Source: Spirochaetales bacterium (GTDB taxonomy: Bacteria; Spirochaetota; Spirochaetia; DSM-27196; SLAA01). Taken from it: a stretch of 58,338 nt of DNA. The notes below the pieces were generated by a model, which did no database searches, had not been told where the DNA came from, and was given only the letters and a program-made list of their open reading frames with translations. Below, piece by piece: positions 24,160 through 32,672 of this stretch; position 1 is the first letter of the stretch; the number at the start of each line of letters is the position of its first letter. A program made the position numbers and the translations under genes. The stretch lies in the NCBI GenBank assembly GCA_007127105.1, contig SLAA01000117.1, positions 1 to 58,338 of the forward strand. Reading direction: 5' to 3'.

Positions 24160-25326
24160 TTAGTACACAAAACGGGCCGCGAGCACCCCATCAATGCCAC
24201 TGAGACGGCTCATCGTGCGTTCATTTGGTGCTTCACTCAGATCTATGATGTTGTACGCTACATCTTCACGGTGTTTATTTATCAGGTCTTCTATGTTGTG
24301 CCCTGCAGACGCGAGCAAGGTAGTGATCTGACCAACCATGTTTGGAACATTCCGGTTTGCAATGGTAATGCGATGTCGTCCACCGCGATCCATACTACAG
24401 CGCGGATAATTCACCGAACTCTCGACGTTGCCGGTTTCCAGGTAGGTCTTGAGCAGTCGTACCGCTGTGACGGCACAGTTGTCCTCGGCCTCCGGAGTTG
24501 AGGCGCCAATGTGTGGAGTCAACAGTACTGACTCATGCCCGGCAAGCCCAGGCTCCGGCAGGTCACTCATGTAGCAGGCAACCTTCCCGTCCTTAAGGGC
24601 GCTAATGAGAGCACTGTGTTGTACTAAGCCTTCACGGCTGAGGTTCAGGATCCGGACTCCGTACTTCATGAGCCTGATGCTGTCTTCATCTATCATGTTG
24701 CGGGTCGTGTCGTTCAAGGGAACATGAATGCTGACGTAGTCGGCCTGCTCATATAAAGATTGCAGCTCGTCGGCACGTTCTACCGACTGGGACAGTTCCC
24801 ATGCGTGCGGGATGGAGATATAGGGGTCATATCCAATGACGCGCATCCCTAACTGCTCGGCGGCGTTACAGACCAAAACACCAACCGAGCCAAGCCCAAC
24901 AACCCCAAGGGTTTTGCCAGCAATCTCCGGCCCGCCAAAGCGCCGCTTCTCACGCTCTACCAGCGCGGGAAGCTCGTCACCTTTGTGAGCGTTGCTGCGC
25001 ACCCACTCCACTCCCTCACAAATACGACGGGAGGACAGCAGAAGCCCGGCAATTACCATCTCTTTGACTGCGTTCGCGTTAGCACCCGGAGTATTGAAGA
25101 CCGGTATCCCGGCGGCGGTGCAGCGGTCAAGGGGGATATTGTCCACACCGGCGCCCGCGCGTGCTATAGCCTTGAGCTGTGAAGGGAGCTCGCGATCATG
25201 GAGCGAGGTGCTCCGAATAAGGTACGCATCCGGGTTTTCCATCTCGGCGCCAGTTGAGTAGTGTTCCGAGTCAAGCAGACTCAGCCCCTTGTCCGAGATA
25301 GTATTAAGCGTCTGGATTCGATACAT
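24160..25326 (-). CDS. serA: D-3-phosphoglycerate dehydrogenase with C-terminal ACT domain
   Basis: A 388-residue enzyme for the first step of serine synthesis, oxidising 3-phosphoglycerate with NAD. The Rossmann core has [16 protein letters not shown] (about 141-156). The catalytic Arg is in LSREGLV, Glu in SDLPEPG, and His in [10 protein letters not shown]. The last 75 residues form an ACT domain ([20 protein letters not shown]), which in this family can bind serine. The ATG at 25326 is preferred because GGAGG stands six bases upstream inside aspS; the two genes overlap by 23 bases. The SDLPEP sequence follows the shorter SerA type found in Firmicutes and many spirochaetes. Confidence 0.92.
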   Translation of the reverse strand: MYRIQTLNTISDKGLSLLDSEHYSTGAEMENPDAYLIRSTSLHDRELPSQLKAIARAGAGVDNIPLDRCTAAGIPVFNTPGANANAVKEMVIAGLLLSSRRICEGVEWVRSNAHKGDELPALVEREKRRFGGPEIAGKTLGVVGLGSVGVLVCNAAEQLGMRVIGYDPYISIPHAWELSQSVERADELQSLYEQADYVSIHVPLNDTTRNMIDEDSIRLMKYGVRILNLSREGLVQHSALISALKDGKVACYMSDLPEPGLAGHESVLLTPHIGASTPEAEDNCAVTAVRLLKTYLETGNVESSVNYPRCSMDRGGRHRITIANRNVPNMVGQITTLLASAGHNIEDLINKHREDVAYNIIDLSEAPNERTMSRLSGIDGVLAARFVY

Positions 25327-27124
25327 CGGCACCCTCCGCTTGAACCCCTGCCTGGTCCAACTCCGCGGTTGTCTTCAGCCCCAGTTCCCTGAGCTGCTGC
25401 TCGTCAACCTCGGCTGGCGAGCCGTCCATGGGTGAAACGGCAACCGCGTTCTTGGGAAAAGCAATGACTTCACGGATGCTTGACTCACCAGCCATAATCA
25501 TGACAAGTCGGTCAAGACCGGGGGCTATACCGCCATGTGGCGGTGGGCCATACCGAAAGGCCTCAAGCAGGAATCCAAAGCGGCGGTGGGCCTCCTCTTC
25601 AGAGAAACCAACAATCTTGAAGACCCGCTTTTGAAGCTCCGGATCATGAATACGAATTGAGCCGGAGGCAAGTTCAAAACCGTTGCACACCAGGTCGTAG
25701 AGATCTCCCTTGACCTCACCAGGATTCGCCTCCATGGTTTCCAGGTACTGTTCCTGCGGCATACTAAACATGTGGTGTGCTGCGTCCCATCCCTGCTCAT
25801 CCTCGTTCCATTCAAAGAGCGGAAAGTCCACAATCCAGGCAAACCGAAACAAGGAGGGATCAATCAGGCCAAGCTCATGCCCAAGTCTCGAGCGCACCGC
25901 TCCAAGAGCTGTGCAGGCAGTTCGCCAGTCGGCACCAACAAACAGCAGAAGGTCTCCGGGCTTAGCCCCATACGCCTCAATAATCTCGGCCGCCACGCCT
26001 TCATAGAAACGCGCGACTCCACCCTCAAGGCCCTGCTCCGTTACCTTCATCCATGCAAGCCCGCCAGCCCCGTAAATCTTTGCAGTCTCTTCCAGGTCAG
26101 TAATCTGCTTGCGTGAGTAGCTTCCACAGCCCTCGGCCTTGAGAACGCGAACCGCACCCCCGGACCCGAGCACCTGTTGGAAAACGGAGAACTCACCCTT
26201 GGGTACAAACTCGGCAAAGTCCTGCAGTTCAAGTCCAAAGCGCAGATCCGGCTTGTCGCTACCGTAAAGGTTCATGGCATCATGGTAGGAAATGCGGGGG
26301 AACGGAGTTTCAAGCCGCAGATCCAGACATCGCTCAAAAACAAAAGAGAACATGCCTTCCATGACCGCAAATACATCATCGCGACCGACAAAGCTCATCT
26401 CTACATCAATCTGAGTGTGCTCAGGCTGTCGGTCACCACGGGCGTCCTCGTCCCGAAAACAATGCGCAAGTTGGAAATAGCGGTCGAATCCCGAGACCAT
26501 CAGCAGCTGCTTGAAGAGCTGTGGCGACTGCGGGAGGGCATAGAACTTGCCGGGATGAAGACGTGAGGGGACCAGAAAGTCACGGGCTCCTTCCGGTGTT
26601 GAGCGAATCATGCTTGGGGTCTCAATCTCGTAGAAGCCCTGGCCGCTCAAATACTCGCGAACGCTCAACATGACCTCATGGCGCAGTTTAATCTTGCGCT
26701 GCATGGAGAAAGACCGCAGGTCGAGGTAGCGATAGCGCAAACGCAGATCGTCTTTCGCATCCGAGCGTTCGTCAATGACGAATGGGGGAACCTCGGACTT
26801 TGAGAGCAGGTGAATCTCGGTCGCGGCAACCTCTATATCTCCGGTCGCCATCTCGGAGTTTTTCATAGCGTCCGGTCGTGCCCGCACCCGACCACGCACC
26901 GCAACGCAGTATTCCGGCTTTAATGCTGCACCGGCACTTTGCAAAACCTCGGGAGCGTCCTGGTCGATAACAACCTGTGTAAGGCCGTATCGATCCCGGA
27001 GGTTAATAAACTGTATTCCGCCGTGATCGCGATTGCGATGCACCCAACCGTTAAGTACAACCTCTTTTTCAAGGTCGGCGGCGCGCAGTTCGCCGCAAGT
27101 TACGCTACGTTTCATGCTCTCCAT
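25304..27124 (-). CDS. aspS: aspartyl-tRNA synthetase, bacterial type
   Basis: A 606-residue class II synthetase that charges tRNA-Asp. Visible parts are the N-terminal OB anticodon-binding domain (LNGWVHRNRDHGGIQF), motif 2 with FRDEDARGDRQPEHTQIDVE, the bacterial GAD insertion (about residues 290-420), and motif 3 GIAPGLDRLVM. There are two possible starts. The ATG at 27124 (MESMKRS) has no Shine-Dalgarno sequence but a fitting promoter for leaderless translation. The ATG at 27115 (MKRS) starts closer to the family's usual N-terminus and has a closely spaced GGAG. Its 3' end overlaps serA. First gene of aspS-serA-PPIase-radA. Confidence 0.96.
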   Translation of the reverse strand: MESMKRSVTCGELRAADLEKEVVLNGWVHRNRDHGGIQFINLRDRYGLTQVVIDQDAPEVLQSAGAALKPEYCVAVRGRVRARPDAMKNSEMATGDIEVAATEIHLLSKSEVPPFVIDERSDAKDDLRLRYRYLDLRSFSMQRKIKLRHEVMLSVREYLSGQGFYEIETPSMIRSTPEGARDFLVPSRLHPGKFYALPQSPQLFKQLLMVSGFDRYFQLAHCFRDEDARGDRQPEHTQIDVEMSFVGRDDVFAVMEGMFSFVFERCLDLRLETPFPRISYHDAMNLYGSDKPDLRFGLELQDFAEFVPKGEFSVFQQVLGSGGAVRVLKAEGCGSYSRKQITDLEETAKIYGAGGLAWMKVTEQGLEGGVARFYEGVAAEIIEAYGAKPGDLLLFVGADWRTACTALGAVRSRLGHELGLIDPSLFRFAWIVDFPLFEWNEDEQGWDAAHHMFSMPQEQYLETMEANPGEVKGDLYDLVCNGFELASGSIRIHDPELQKRVFKIVGFSEEEAHRRFGFLLEAFRYGPPPHGGIAPGLDRLVMIMAGESSIREVIAFPKNAVAVSPMDGSPAEVDEQQLRELGLKTTAELDQAGVQAEGADVSNPDA

Positions 27125-27131
27125 TGAGCGG

Positions 27132-27160
27132 ATGCTATCGAAGCAGCGCTAATTCTGCAA
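27132..27160 (-). promoter_or_regulatory. sigma-70-like promoter of aspS with leaderless geometry
   Basis: On the minus strand TTGCAG (27160-27155), 17 bases, TAGCAT (27137-27132), then seven bases to the ATG at 27124. The -35 is a poor match. Support comes from exact spacing, the missing ribosome-binding site and the same layout at other unit-leading genes here. Confidence 0.4.
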
Positions 27161-27224
27161 GCCCCGTAGCGGTCGCGGTTGCTATGCAGGGCCGGTGCAC
27201 CGGGCCTCGTTCCAAACTGCTCCC

Positions 27225-27572
27225 TTAACCTGGTGGCCACTCCATACCACGCCCACCAAGAATATGGGCGTGAATGTACTCCACGGTTTGCAGGGCGTCT
27301 GGGCCGGTATTGAAGACCACCCGGAATCCTCGCTCTGTCAGCCCCAGCTCTGCGGCAACGCGCGAAACGCCAATCATGAGATGCCCCACCGTTTCAGCGT
27401 CACCGTCTTTGAGCTCGGTCACGTTGCGGAATCGGGCCTTGGGTACCACCAGCACATGTACGGGCGCCTGCGGGTTGATGTCCTCAAAAGCAAGAACATG
27501 CTCGTCCTCATACACAACCTCGGCCGGGATTTCTTTGCGCAGAATTTTGTCAAAAAGGGTGTCGTCACTCAT
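27225..27572 (-). CDS. HIT-family nucleotide hydrolase/transferase (Hint-like)
   Basis: A 115-residue histidine-triad protein, probably a purine-nucleotide phosphoramidase. The start MSDDTLFDKILRKEIPAEVVYEDE is typical of Hint proteins, and the catalytic triad sits in EYIHAHILGG near residue 103. A helix with NPQAPVHVLVVPK is also as expected. The ATG at 27572 overlaps the end of the YihY gene by eight bases and has GGAGG eleven bases upstream plus AGGAA directly before it. It is the last gene of the transporter run. Confidence 0.95.
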   Translation of the reverse strand: MSDDTLFDKILRKEIPAEVVYEDEHVLAFEDINPQAPVHVLVVPKARFRNVTELKDGDAETVGHLMIGVSRVAAELGLTERGFRVVFNTGPDALQTVEYIHAHILGGRGMEWPPG

Positions 27573-28491
27573 TTCCTGTAACCCTCCAGGGTAGTTGCTG
27601 CGGAGCCACTTCCTTGTTCGACTCCAAGAGCCGGAGAATTTCCTCTTCCTCGGTGGGAGAGAAACGTCCGACGACGATACTTGCAAAAATAATTATATCC
27701 GCCAGTATACGCATAAACATAAGAAAAATCACGGCCCAGGCCACTGCTCCGTAAATGAGATAACGGGAACCAACCGCCCTCATAGCAATGCCTACAACCC
27801 TGCCAGCAACCTGCCAGGCGAAAGCCGCAACAAGGCAAACTCCAAAGGTAGATTTTCGCCTTAGTGGGCGCCGTGCGAATAAGCGCAGGAGTCCATAGAA
27901 CATGACCGCAAAGAGAAGGCCGGTAATTCCATGAGCATACCAGGTGGTGAGTCCAGGAGTGAGGTTTGTCAGTTCAACCGGTAAGCGCACGAGTGGAGCC
28001 GCTACCGCAGCAGCATAGAATAATGTGACAACACCGACCATAAGACCAAGTGAGATTACCTTTCGGAAATGGGCATGCCGGCGACGGCTGCCGAGCATGG
28101 TAGACATGGCCAGTTCCAGGGAATCAAACATGGATATGACCGCGACAATCAGCGCAAATACAGTGATGACCCCAGGCAATGCGCCACCCCCAACACGGGC
28201 CAGTTGCATAAGGAGGTCGTAACGCATGTCCGGAGGAAGGAAACCCAGCACCTGCTCGGAAACCAAGGTGCGAACCCGTGGCGTCAGCGGCGAGTCGAGC
28301 CGCAGCAGAAATACACCAAACAGCAAAGGGACAGTTCCCCAGACAAAGCTGAATGCAAGGCCCTTTGCCAGGAGAGCGCCACGATCTGCCTTGTAGCGAC
28401 GTACCACCGCACGCCAGAACACAACAATTCGTCGCAGTCGCCGAGGAAGTCGGTCTTGTATAGCCAGTAGCCTAAGTCGAAGCACCTGCAT
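27565..28491 (-). CDS. YihY/BrkB-family membrane protein
   Basis: A 308-residue inner-membrane protein with six hydrophobic helices. The YihY pattern is clear: a first helix with LAKGLAFSFVWGTVPLLFGVFLL, a cytoplasmic loop, a pair of helices around ITVFALIVAVISMFDSLELAM, and a last section with GSRYLIYGAVAWAVIFLMFM. The family is annotated as putative ribonuclease BN by error; its true function is unknown. The ATG at 28491 is the first plausible start, within the last 20 bases of the transporter gene. A longer frame exists upstream but reads as shadow. It overlaps HIT at its end. Confidence 0.88.
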   Translation of the reverse strand: MQVLRLRLLAIQDRLPRRLRRIVVFWRAVVRRYKADRGALLAKGLAFSFVWGTVPLLFGVFLLRLDSPLTPRVRTLVSEQVLGFLPPDMRYDLLMQLARVGGGALPGVITVFALIVAVISMFDSLELAMSTMLGSRRRHAHFRKVISLGLMVGVVTLFYAAAVAAPLVRLPVELTNLTPGLTTWYAHGITGLLFAVMFYGLLRLFARRPLRRKSTFGVCLVAAFAWQVAGRVVGIAMRAVGSRYLIYGAVAWAVIFLMFMRILADIIIFASIVVGRFSPTEEEEILRLLESNKEVAPQQLPWRVTGNE

Positions 28492-29863
28492 CGCGTCGCG
28501 CAATCCTATCCATAATTTCCTGGTACCGCACCGTGTTGATGGGGTACTGCAGTAACACCACAATCCCGATAACAAAAAAGACCGCAGGAATGGGCCCAAC
28601 CAGAAGTCGAATGCCAAACTGAGCAGCCTCAGTCTGCACCGGAGCGGGCACACCCGCAACCGACTCCTGGTAACCAAACCAGGTCAACACCCAACCGTTC
28701 AAGGCAATACCAAAGGCCTGCCCCATCTTGCTCACAAAGGTCCAGAGCCCGTAGAAGACACCTTCGCGCCGCACCCCGGTATCCGCAAAGTCATACTCGA
28801 CTACATCCGGAACTATGGCAAAGGGCATAACGTACTGGGTGGCAAAACCGATTCCAGCAATGAACATGAGCACATATGCGAGCTCCACACCTGCCAGGTG
28901 TCCAAACAGGAAAAAGCAAATCACGGTGACCGCAAAAATGCCCATTCCAATATTATAGCTGGCCTTTTTTCCAATACGGCCGGAGATCTTCACCCAGATT
29001 GGGATAAAGAACATGCTACTTCCCAGGAGTATAGGTAACGCAATCTGAAATCCGGCCTCAAAGCCGTAAATGACCCGGAAATAGTACAGAAGCGATGCCT
29101 GAATAATGTTGATTCCGGTAATGTGGCAGGCCCATGGAATAAGTGCCGTCACGAATGGTTTCATCCGCAACACCTCGAAATAGGAGCGGAATACGTTTAT
29201 CCCGGGTCCCGCTGGCGGATGCGGTTCTTCTTTCACCGTGAAGAAGGTGATGAGCGCGGTTACCGCCATCACCGCCCCCATAACCACTCCGACCATGGTC
29301 CAGCCGAGATCGCCACCACCAAAGGCTCCCAGCAGTGGCAGCACTGCTGCAGCACCCACAAAGGTGCCCACCACCGCAAAAACCATTCGATAACCATTGA
29401 GCACAGTTCGCTCGTAGAAGTCGGTGGTGATTTCGGGAGTCAAGGCCCCGTAGGGAATATTGATCAAGGTGTAGGCTGTGTTCAGCACACAGTAGGTGAA
29501 GCCCACCCACAGAAACAGCGCCGTCTGACTTGTCAGGCCAATATTCGTGAACATGAGAATCATGGAAAAGAACAAGGCTATAGACCCCAGAAAAATGTAC
29601 GGCCGACGGCGCCCCCAGCGCGTTCTCGTTCGGTCCGACAGGTAGCCTACCGCCGGGTCAGTTACCGCGTCCCAGGCCTTTCCAATCATGAGTGCAGTAC
29701 CGGCAAGTCCCGCTCGCAATCCCAGATGGTCGGTCAAGAAGAAGAGCATATAAAAGCCCATGACCGTGAAGAAGAGGTTTCCCCCAAGATCACAAACACC
29801 AAAGCCGAGTTTGAGTCCCACCGGAAGCCGTGTTCCAGGGGACCGCGCAACCCGACTGCTCAC
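28472..29863 (-). CDS. GPH-family sugar:cation symporter (MelB-like MFS)
   Basis: A 463-residue membrane protein with twelve predicted helices. Marks of the GPH (glycoside-pentoside-hexuronide) family are YMLFFLTDHLGL in helix one, the DAVTDPAVGYLSDRTRTRWGRRRPYI loop (about 65-90), and PYGALTPEITTDFYER (about 137-152). It is predicted to import a glycoside or uronide with sodium or protons. The GTG at 29863 shares a GTGA overlap with the DUF4097 gene and has a GGGGGTGG ribosome-binding site. No sugar-catabolic gene is adjacent, so the substrate is open. Confidence 0.92.
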   Translation of the reverse strand: MSSRVARSPGTRLPVGLKLGFGVCDLGGNLFFTVMGFYMLFFLTDHLGLRAGLAGTALMIGKAWDAVTDPAVGYLSDRTRTRWGRRRPYIFLGSIALFFSMILMFTNIGLTSQTALFLWVGFTYCVLNTAYTLINIPYGALTPEITTDFYERTVLNGYRMVFAVVGTFVGAAAVLPLLGAFGGGDLGWTMVGVVMGAVMAVTALITFFTVKEEPHPPAGPGINVFRSYFEVLRMKPFVTALIPWACHITGINIIQASLLYYFRVIYGFEAGFQIALPILLGSSMFFIPIWVKISGRIGKKASYNIGMGIFAVTVICFFLFGHLAGVELAYVLMFIAGIGFATQYVMPFAIVPDVVEYDFADTGVRREGVFYGLWTFVSKMGQAFGIALNGWVLTWFGYQESVAGVPAPVQTEAAQFGIRLLVGPIPAVFFVIGIVVLLQYPINTVRYQEIMDRIARRDAGAST

Positions 29864-30912
29864 TGTCCACCCCCGTCAGTGTAGAGGTCCAGTACCCCGG
29901 CTCCGACATACACACGTAACTCCGGCAGTGTCTCGGTAGTCTCGGCAGGCTCGGAGTCCTCAGGAACTTCGGCAGTCGCGGCGTGCTCGGCATCTTGAAC
30001 AGGCGATTGTAGACCGGGCTCAACCTCGGACCCGTTAAGCATAAGCCTTCCCAGCACCCCAGCCTGTAGATCCAGCAGCAGCCCCGTCAATGAGTTCCTG
30101 AGACGCAGTCGCATATCACCGGATAGCGAACGGATATCAGAGGGGCCGGTCATTAACAACTCGTCGGCGTAGATAGCGCCATGGGTGCTCGTCAGCCTGA
30201 GTTCGGCCTCGACATTCTCCAGGAACAGATCGCCAGAGTTGGTCGAGATTGACAATGCTCCGCGCACATCGGAATACCACTGCGAGCCAAGTGTTGTATG
30301 AGCCGTAAGAGCCCCTTCGAACCCCCTCACCACTATCTCTCCCTGTCCGGCGGTCAAGACGGCGTCTCCATTGACGTTCTCAACCTGCAGCTCTCCGGAC
30401 TCAGTTTCAAGCACAAGATCTCCTACCGAGTTCATGACATGTATGTTTCCTGTACCCGATACCAGCTGCAACGGCCCGGAACTAACGCCTTTTACCGAAA
30501 TATCACCATAGTTCGTGCTTGCAATTATGCGTAGATGCGGCGGCACCTTTAAGTAGACACGCGCACGATCTAGCGAGGCTGCCGGTGAGTCATCACCAAC
30601 CACCCGAATCCGCAGCACCCCTCCGTCTCGTTCACTTTCTACACGGTACCGGGTGGGGAGATCCACCCCCTCAACCGAGATGTACAAGGCGTCCGGGTCG
30701 GCTTCAAAATGCATGGAAAGCGTTCGACTGTTGATTGAGACCGTGTGAACGCCAAAATATCGGGCGCCAGCAATCTCGCTGTAACCCAAAGCGGCTAACT
30801 GTGGCGAAAGGCTCATAAGCAATGCGCAGCCAACAAACATGGTGGCGAGACGCGAACAAGACCTAAAGAGGTATCTATGGGACTGGGACCGTATTCTTTT
30901 AATCAACTTCAC
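29860..30912 (-). CDS. exported DUF4097-type beta-strand repeat protein
   Basis: A 350-residue protein with a signal sequence (Lys/Arg-rich start, hydrophobic core near residues 25-43) and a body of regular beta repeats of the DUF4097/putative adhesin type: STNYGDISVKGV, SGTGNIHVMNSVGDLVLE, ESGELQVENVNGD and TNSGDLFLENV repeat about every 20 residues. The C-terminal 60 residues are acidic and Glu/Thr-rich. Such beta-helix proteins occur outside the cytoplasmic membrane; their function is mostly unknown. The GTG at 30912 fits a GGAG at six-base spacing. It follows the CxxC protein gene and is coupled to the symporter by GTGA. Confidence 0.87.
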   Translation of the reverse strand: MKLIKRIRSQSHRYLFRSCSRLATMFVGCALLMSLSPQLAALGYSEIAGARYFGVHTVSINSRTLSMHFEADPDALYISVEGVDLPTRYRVESERDGGVLRIRVVGDDSPAASLDRARVYLKVPPHLRIIASTNYGDISVKGVSSGPLQLVSGTGNIHVMNSVGDLVLETESGELQVENVNGDAVLTAGQGEIVVRGFEGALTAHTTLGSQWYSDVRGALSISTNSGDLFLENVEAELRLTSTHGAIYADELLMTGPSDIRSLSGDMRLRLRNSLTGLLLDLQAGVLGRLMLNGSEVEPGLQSPVQDAEHAATAEVPEDSEPAETTETLPELRVYVGAGVLDLYTDGGGQ

Positions 30913-30944
30913 CACAATCTCCCACCGGGTCCGACCAACGCCCC

Positions 30945-31472
30945 TCACGTTTCCGGCGTACCCTTGTTCGCATCATTGGTGCCAAGTACAGCGGACGAGC
31001 TTTTGAGCGTAGTTCGTCGAGCTCCGCTACGGCATTCAGTACACCCAAGGACGTGAATATGCTTACGTCCCTCGCGCTCGAACATTCGGGCGACCACGTA
31101 CGCTTCTTTCGGAAGTGTAGCACGACACACCGGACAGATGCGAGCATTCGCGGTAGCGGACGAGGAACCTGGTTTGCAGTAGGGGCACCCAAACATGTGA
31201 GTAATTGCGTCACGAACCTCACCGCGTCGAGCTACGCCTTGCCGGGGTGGTGCGCCGGAATACACGACGGTGTGCACTCGTTCACCTCGCCGAAGCATGG
31301 TACGACACAAGGGGCATGGACGTAGAACCTCAAGCCCATTGTTGCCGGATGCGCGTGCTCCGCTCGCGTGAGTCTTGCCAGGAAGCACCCCACCCCCTTT
31401 GCCGAAACGCAGCAAACTGTAGATCAGGAGTGCAACCACAATACCAACGAAGGTGAGTACGAAAAAATGGAT
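30945..31472 (-). CDS. membrane-anchored protein with four CxxC motifs (zinc-ribbon-like), probable ATC start
   Basis: A 175-residue protein if read from an ATC at 31472. It starts with one transmembrane helix (HFFVLTFVGIVVALLIYSLL), a Gly/Lys linker, then a cytoplasmic or periplasmic domain with four CxxC pairs: CPLC, CPYC, CPVC and CTEC. The second and fourth are preceded by similar Thr/Val-His-x-x-Gly-Cys segments, so the domain is an internal duplication that could bind two zinc ions. AGGAGG lies seven bases before the ATC, while no ATG, GTG or TTG is in range. A GTG at 31439 would start inside the helix and leave half of it outside. Family not recognised. First gene of the DUF4097-symporter run. 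Confidence 0.7.
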   Translation of the reverse strand: MHFFVLTFVGIVVALLIYSLLRFGKGGGVLPGKTHASGARASGNNGLEVLRPCPLCRTMLRRGERVHTVVYSGAPPRQGVARRGEVRDAITHMFGCPYCKPGSSSATANARICPVCRATLPKEAYVVARMFEREGRKHIHVLGCTECRSGARRTTLKSSSAVLGTNDANKGTPET

Positions 31473-31526
31473 AGTTGAGCCTCCTGATGACCTATCGGCT
31501 CAAATGGTAGTCGTACAATAGGGGGA

Positions 31527-31555
31527 TAGGCAAGCCGAGAGAGGGCGACTACACT
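31527..31555 (+). promoter_or_regulatory. sigma-70 promoter of rsmI with leaderless geometry
   Basis: TAGGCA, 17 bases, TACACT (31550-31555), then six bases to the ATG at 31562. No ribosome-binding site is present, so transcription probably starts at the A of the start codon. Confidence 0.45.
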
Positions 31556-31561
31556 CAATTC

Positions 31562-32242
31562 ATGGGTCGTGTATACATGGTTGCTACACCAATTGGAAAT
31601 CTGAAAGACATCACCTACCGCGCGGTTGAAATTCTCCATTCCGTGAACCTTATCCTGTGTGAAGACACCAGACATAGCCGCAAGTTGTTCCAAGCCTACG
31701 ATATTCGAGCAGAACTCTGGAGCTGCCCTCAGCAGCATCAACGCCGGGTCGCCGAGCAGCTTTGCGAACGCCTTGGCGAGGATGGCGAAGCAGCGTATGT
31801 CAGCGACGCCGGAACTCCGGGAATAAGCGATCCAGGAAGTGCCTTGGTTGAGGTGCTGTACAAGGCTGGGCATGAAGTGGTCCCCATTCCAGGCCCTTCC
31901 GCGCTTTCGGCCATCCTGAGCATTGATCCTTTCCCGGGAAAGACAGTAATTTTTGAAGGTTTTTTGTCGATCAAACGAGGAAAACGCCGATCTAGAATAA
32001 ACGAGTTGCTTGCCAGCGGTGATAAGTTTATCCTGTACGAGTCACCGTATCGTATAGTTGCAGCATTGGCCGATATGGCCGACGCTGAACCGGAGCGGCA
32101 GCTGGTGCTTGGTAGGGAAATGACTAAAATTCATGAGGAGTATCGTTTTGGCACGAGCGCTGAGATCCACAACGACTTCGCCCGACGTGATTCCATTAAG
32201 GGTGAGTTCGCACTGCTTGTATCGGGTGCAAAAAAGCGTTAA
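31562..32242 (+). CDS. rsmI: 16S rRNA (cytidine-2'-O)-methyltransferase
   Basis: A 226-residue SAM-dependent enzyme that methylates the ribose of C1402 in 16S rRNA at the ribosomal P site. The tetrapyrrole-methylase fold is clear: VATPIGNLKDITYRAVEIL at the N-terminus, CEDTRHSRKL, AYVSDAGTPGISDPGS (SAM site), and PIPGPSALSAIL. The family average is about 280 residues; this one ends soon after GEFALLVSG, so it has the short C-terminus. It begins a transcription unit, and its stop TAA lies inside the -35 element of the flgM promoter. Confidence 0.96.
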   Translation: MGRVYMVATPIGNLKDITYRAVEILHSVNLILCEDTRHSRKLFQAYDIRAELWSCPQQHQRRVAEQLCERLGEDGEAAYVSDAGTPGISDPGSALVEVLYKAGHEVVPIPGPSALSAILSIDPFPGKTVIFEGFLSIKRGKRRSRINELLASGDKFILYESPYRIVAALADMADAEPERQLVLGREMTKIHEEYRFGTSAEIHNDFARRDSIKGEFALLVSGAKKR

Positions 32243-32266
32243 AATTAAGACACCGGATGCCGATAC
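32240..32266 (+). promoter_or_regulatory. sigma-28 (FliA) promoter of flgM
   Basis: TAAAATTA (32240-32247), 11 bases, GCCGATAC (32259-32266). This matches the TAAAGTTT-N11-GCCGATAA consensus with exact spacing. The predicted start is near 32273, giving an 18-base leader with AAGGAAGG before the ATG. Confidence 0.85.
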
Positions 32267-32290
32267 TACAAATGAAAGGAAGGCTCTGCG

Positions 32291-32575
32291 ATGACAATCG
32301 ACAGGCTTGGTCCGATAGACCCGGTGCAAAAGTTTCAGAAAGCTCAAGGCGATGCGAATGCTCGTCGTAAAGAAAGCGGTGACTCAATCGCATTCTCGGA
32401 CGAGGCACGGCTCAAGTCAGAGTTGCTGCGAGCACAAGATGCTGTACGAGCTGGACAAGATGTACGGGCAGACCGTGTAGCCGAAGTTGCTAAAAAGCTT
32501 GAGGATCCCAACTATATTGACAACAAGGTTCTTGGTGTAGTTGCCGACCGGATAATGGATGTCTTTGACTTATAA
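32291..32575 (+). CDS. flgM: anti-sigma-28 factor FlgM
   Basis: A 94-residue inhibitor that binds FliA (sigma-28) until the flagellar hook is finished. The N-terminus TIDRLGPIDPVQKFQ and C-terminus DPNYIDNKVLGVVADRIMDVF follow the spirochaete FlgM pattern; the last helix pair is the part that contacts sigma. The central region is charged and low in hydrophobic residues, as expected of a partly unfolded protein. Its own sigma-28 promoter gives negative feedback. No other flagellar gene is in the window. AAGGAAGG lies close upstream of the start. Confidence 0.93.
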   Translation: MTIDRLGPIDPVQKFQKAQGDANARRKESGDSIAFSDEARLKSELLRAQDAVRAGQDVRADRVAEVAKKLEDPNYIDNKVLGVVADRIMDVFDL

Positions 32576-32622
32576 AATTCCGCGTTAGCCCATGGCCGAC
32601 GGATGCATTGGCCTGCCCTTAA

Positions 32623-32636
32623 GGCCGAAAACGGCC
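32623..32636 (+). terminator. short hairpin after flgM
   Basis: GGCCG-AAAA-CGGCC makes a 5-bp GC-only stem with a 4-base loop, 48 bases after the flgM stop. No T-run follows. It could slow polymerase or protect the 3' end of flgM mRNA. Confidence 0.3.
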
Positions 32637-32672
32637 ACAGTGGCAGAACGGACCTAACAAGGCGGATGGCTA

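Noticed and set aside
29123-29884. Open reading frame of 253 codons on the plus strand inside the symporter gene
   Set aside because: Antisense to a clear GPH transporter; its translation is His/Arg/Gly-rich with no recognisable domain.
31492-31499. GCCGATAG (minus strand) upstream of the CxxC protein gene as a sigma-28 promoter
   Set aside because: The expected TAAA is absent at all allowed spacings.
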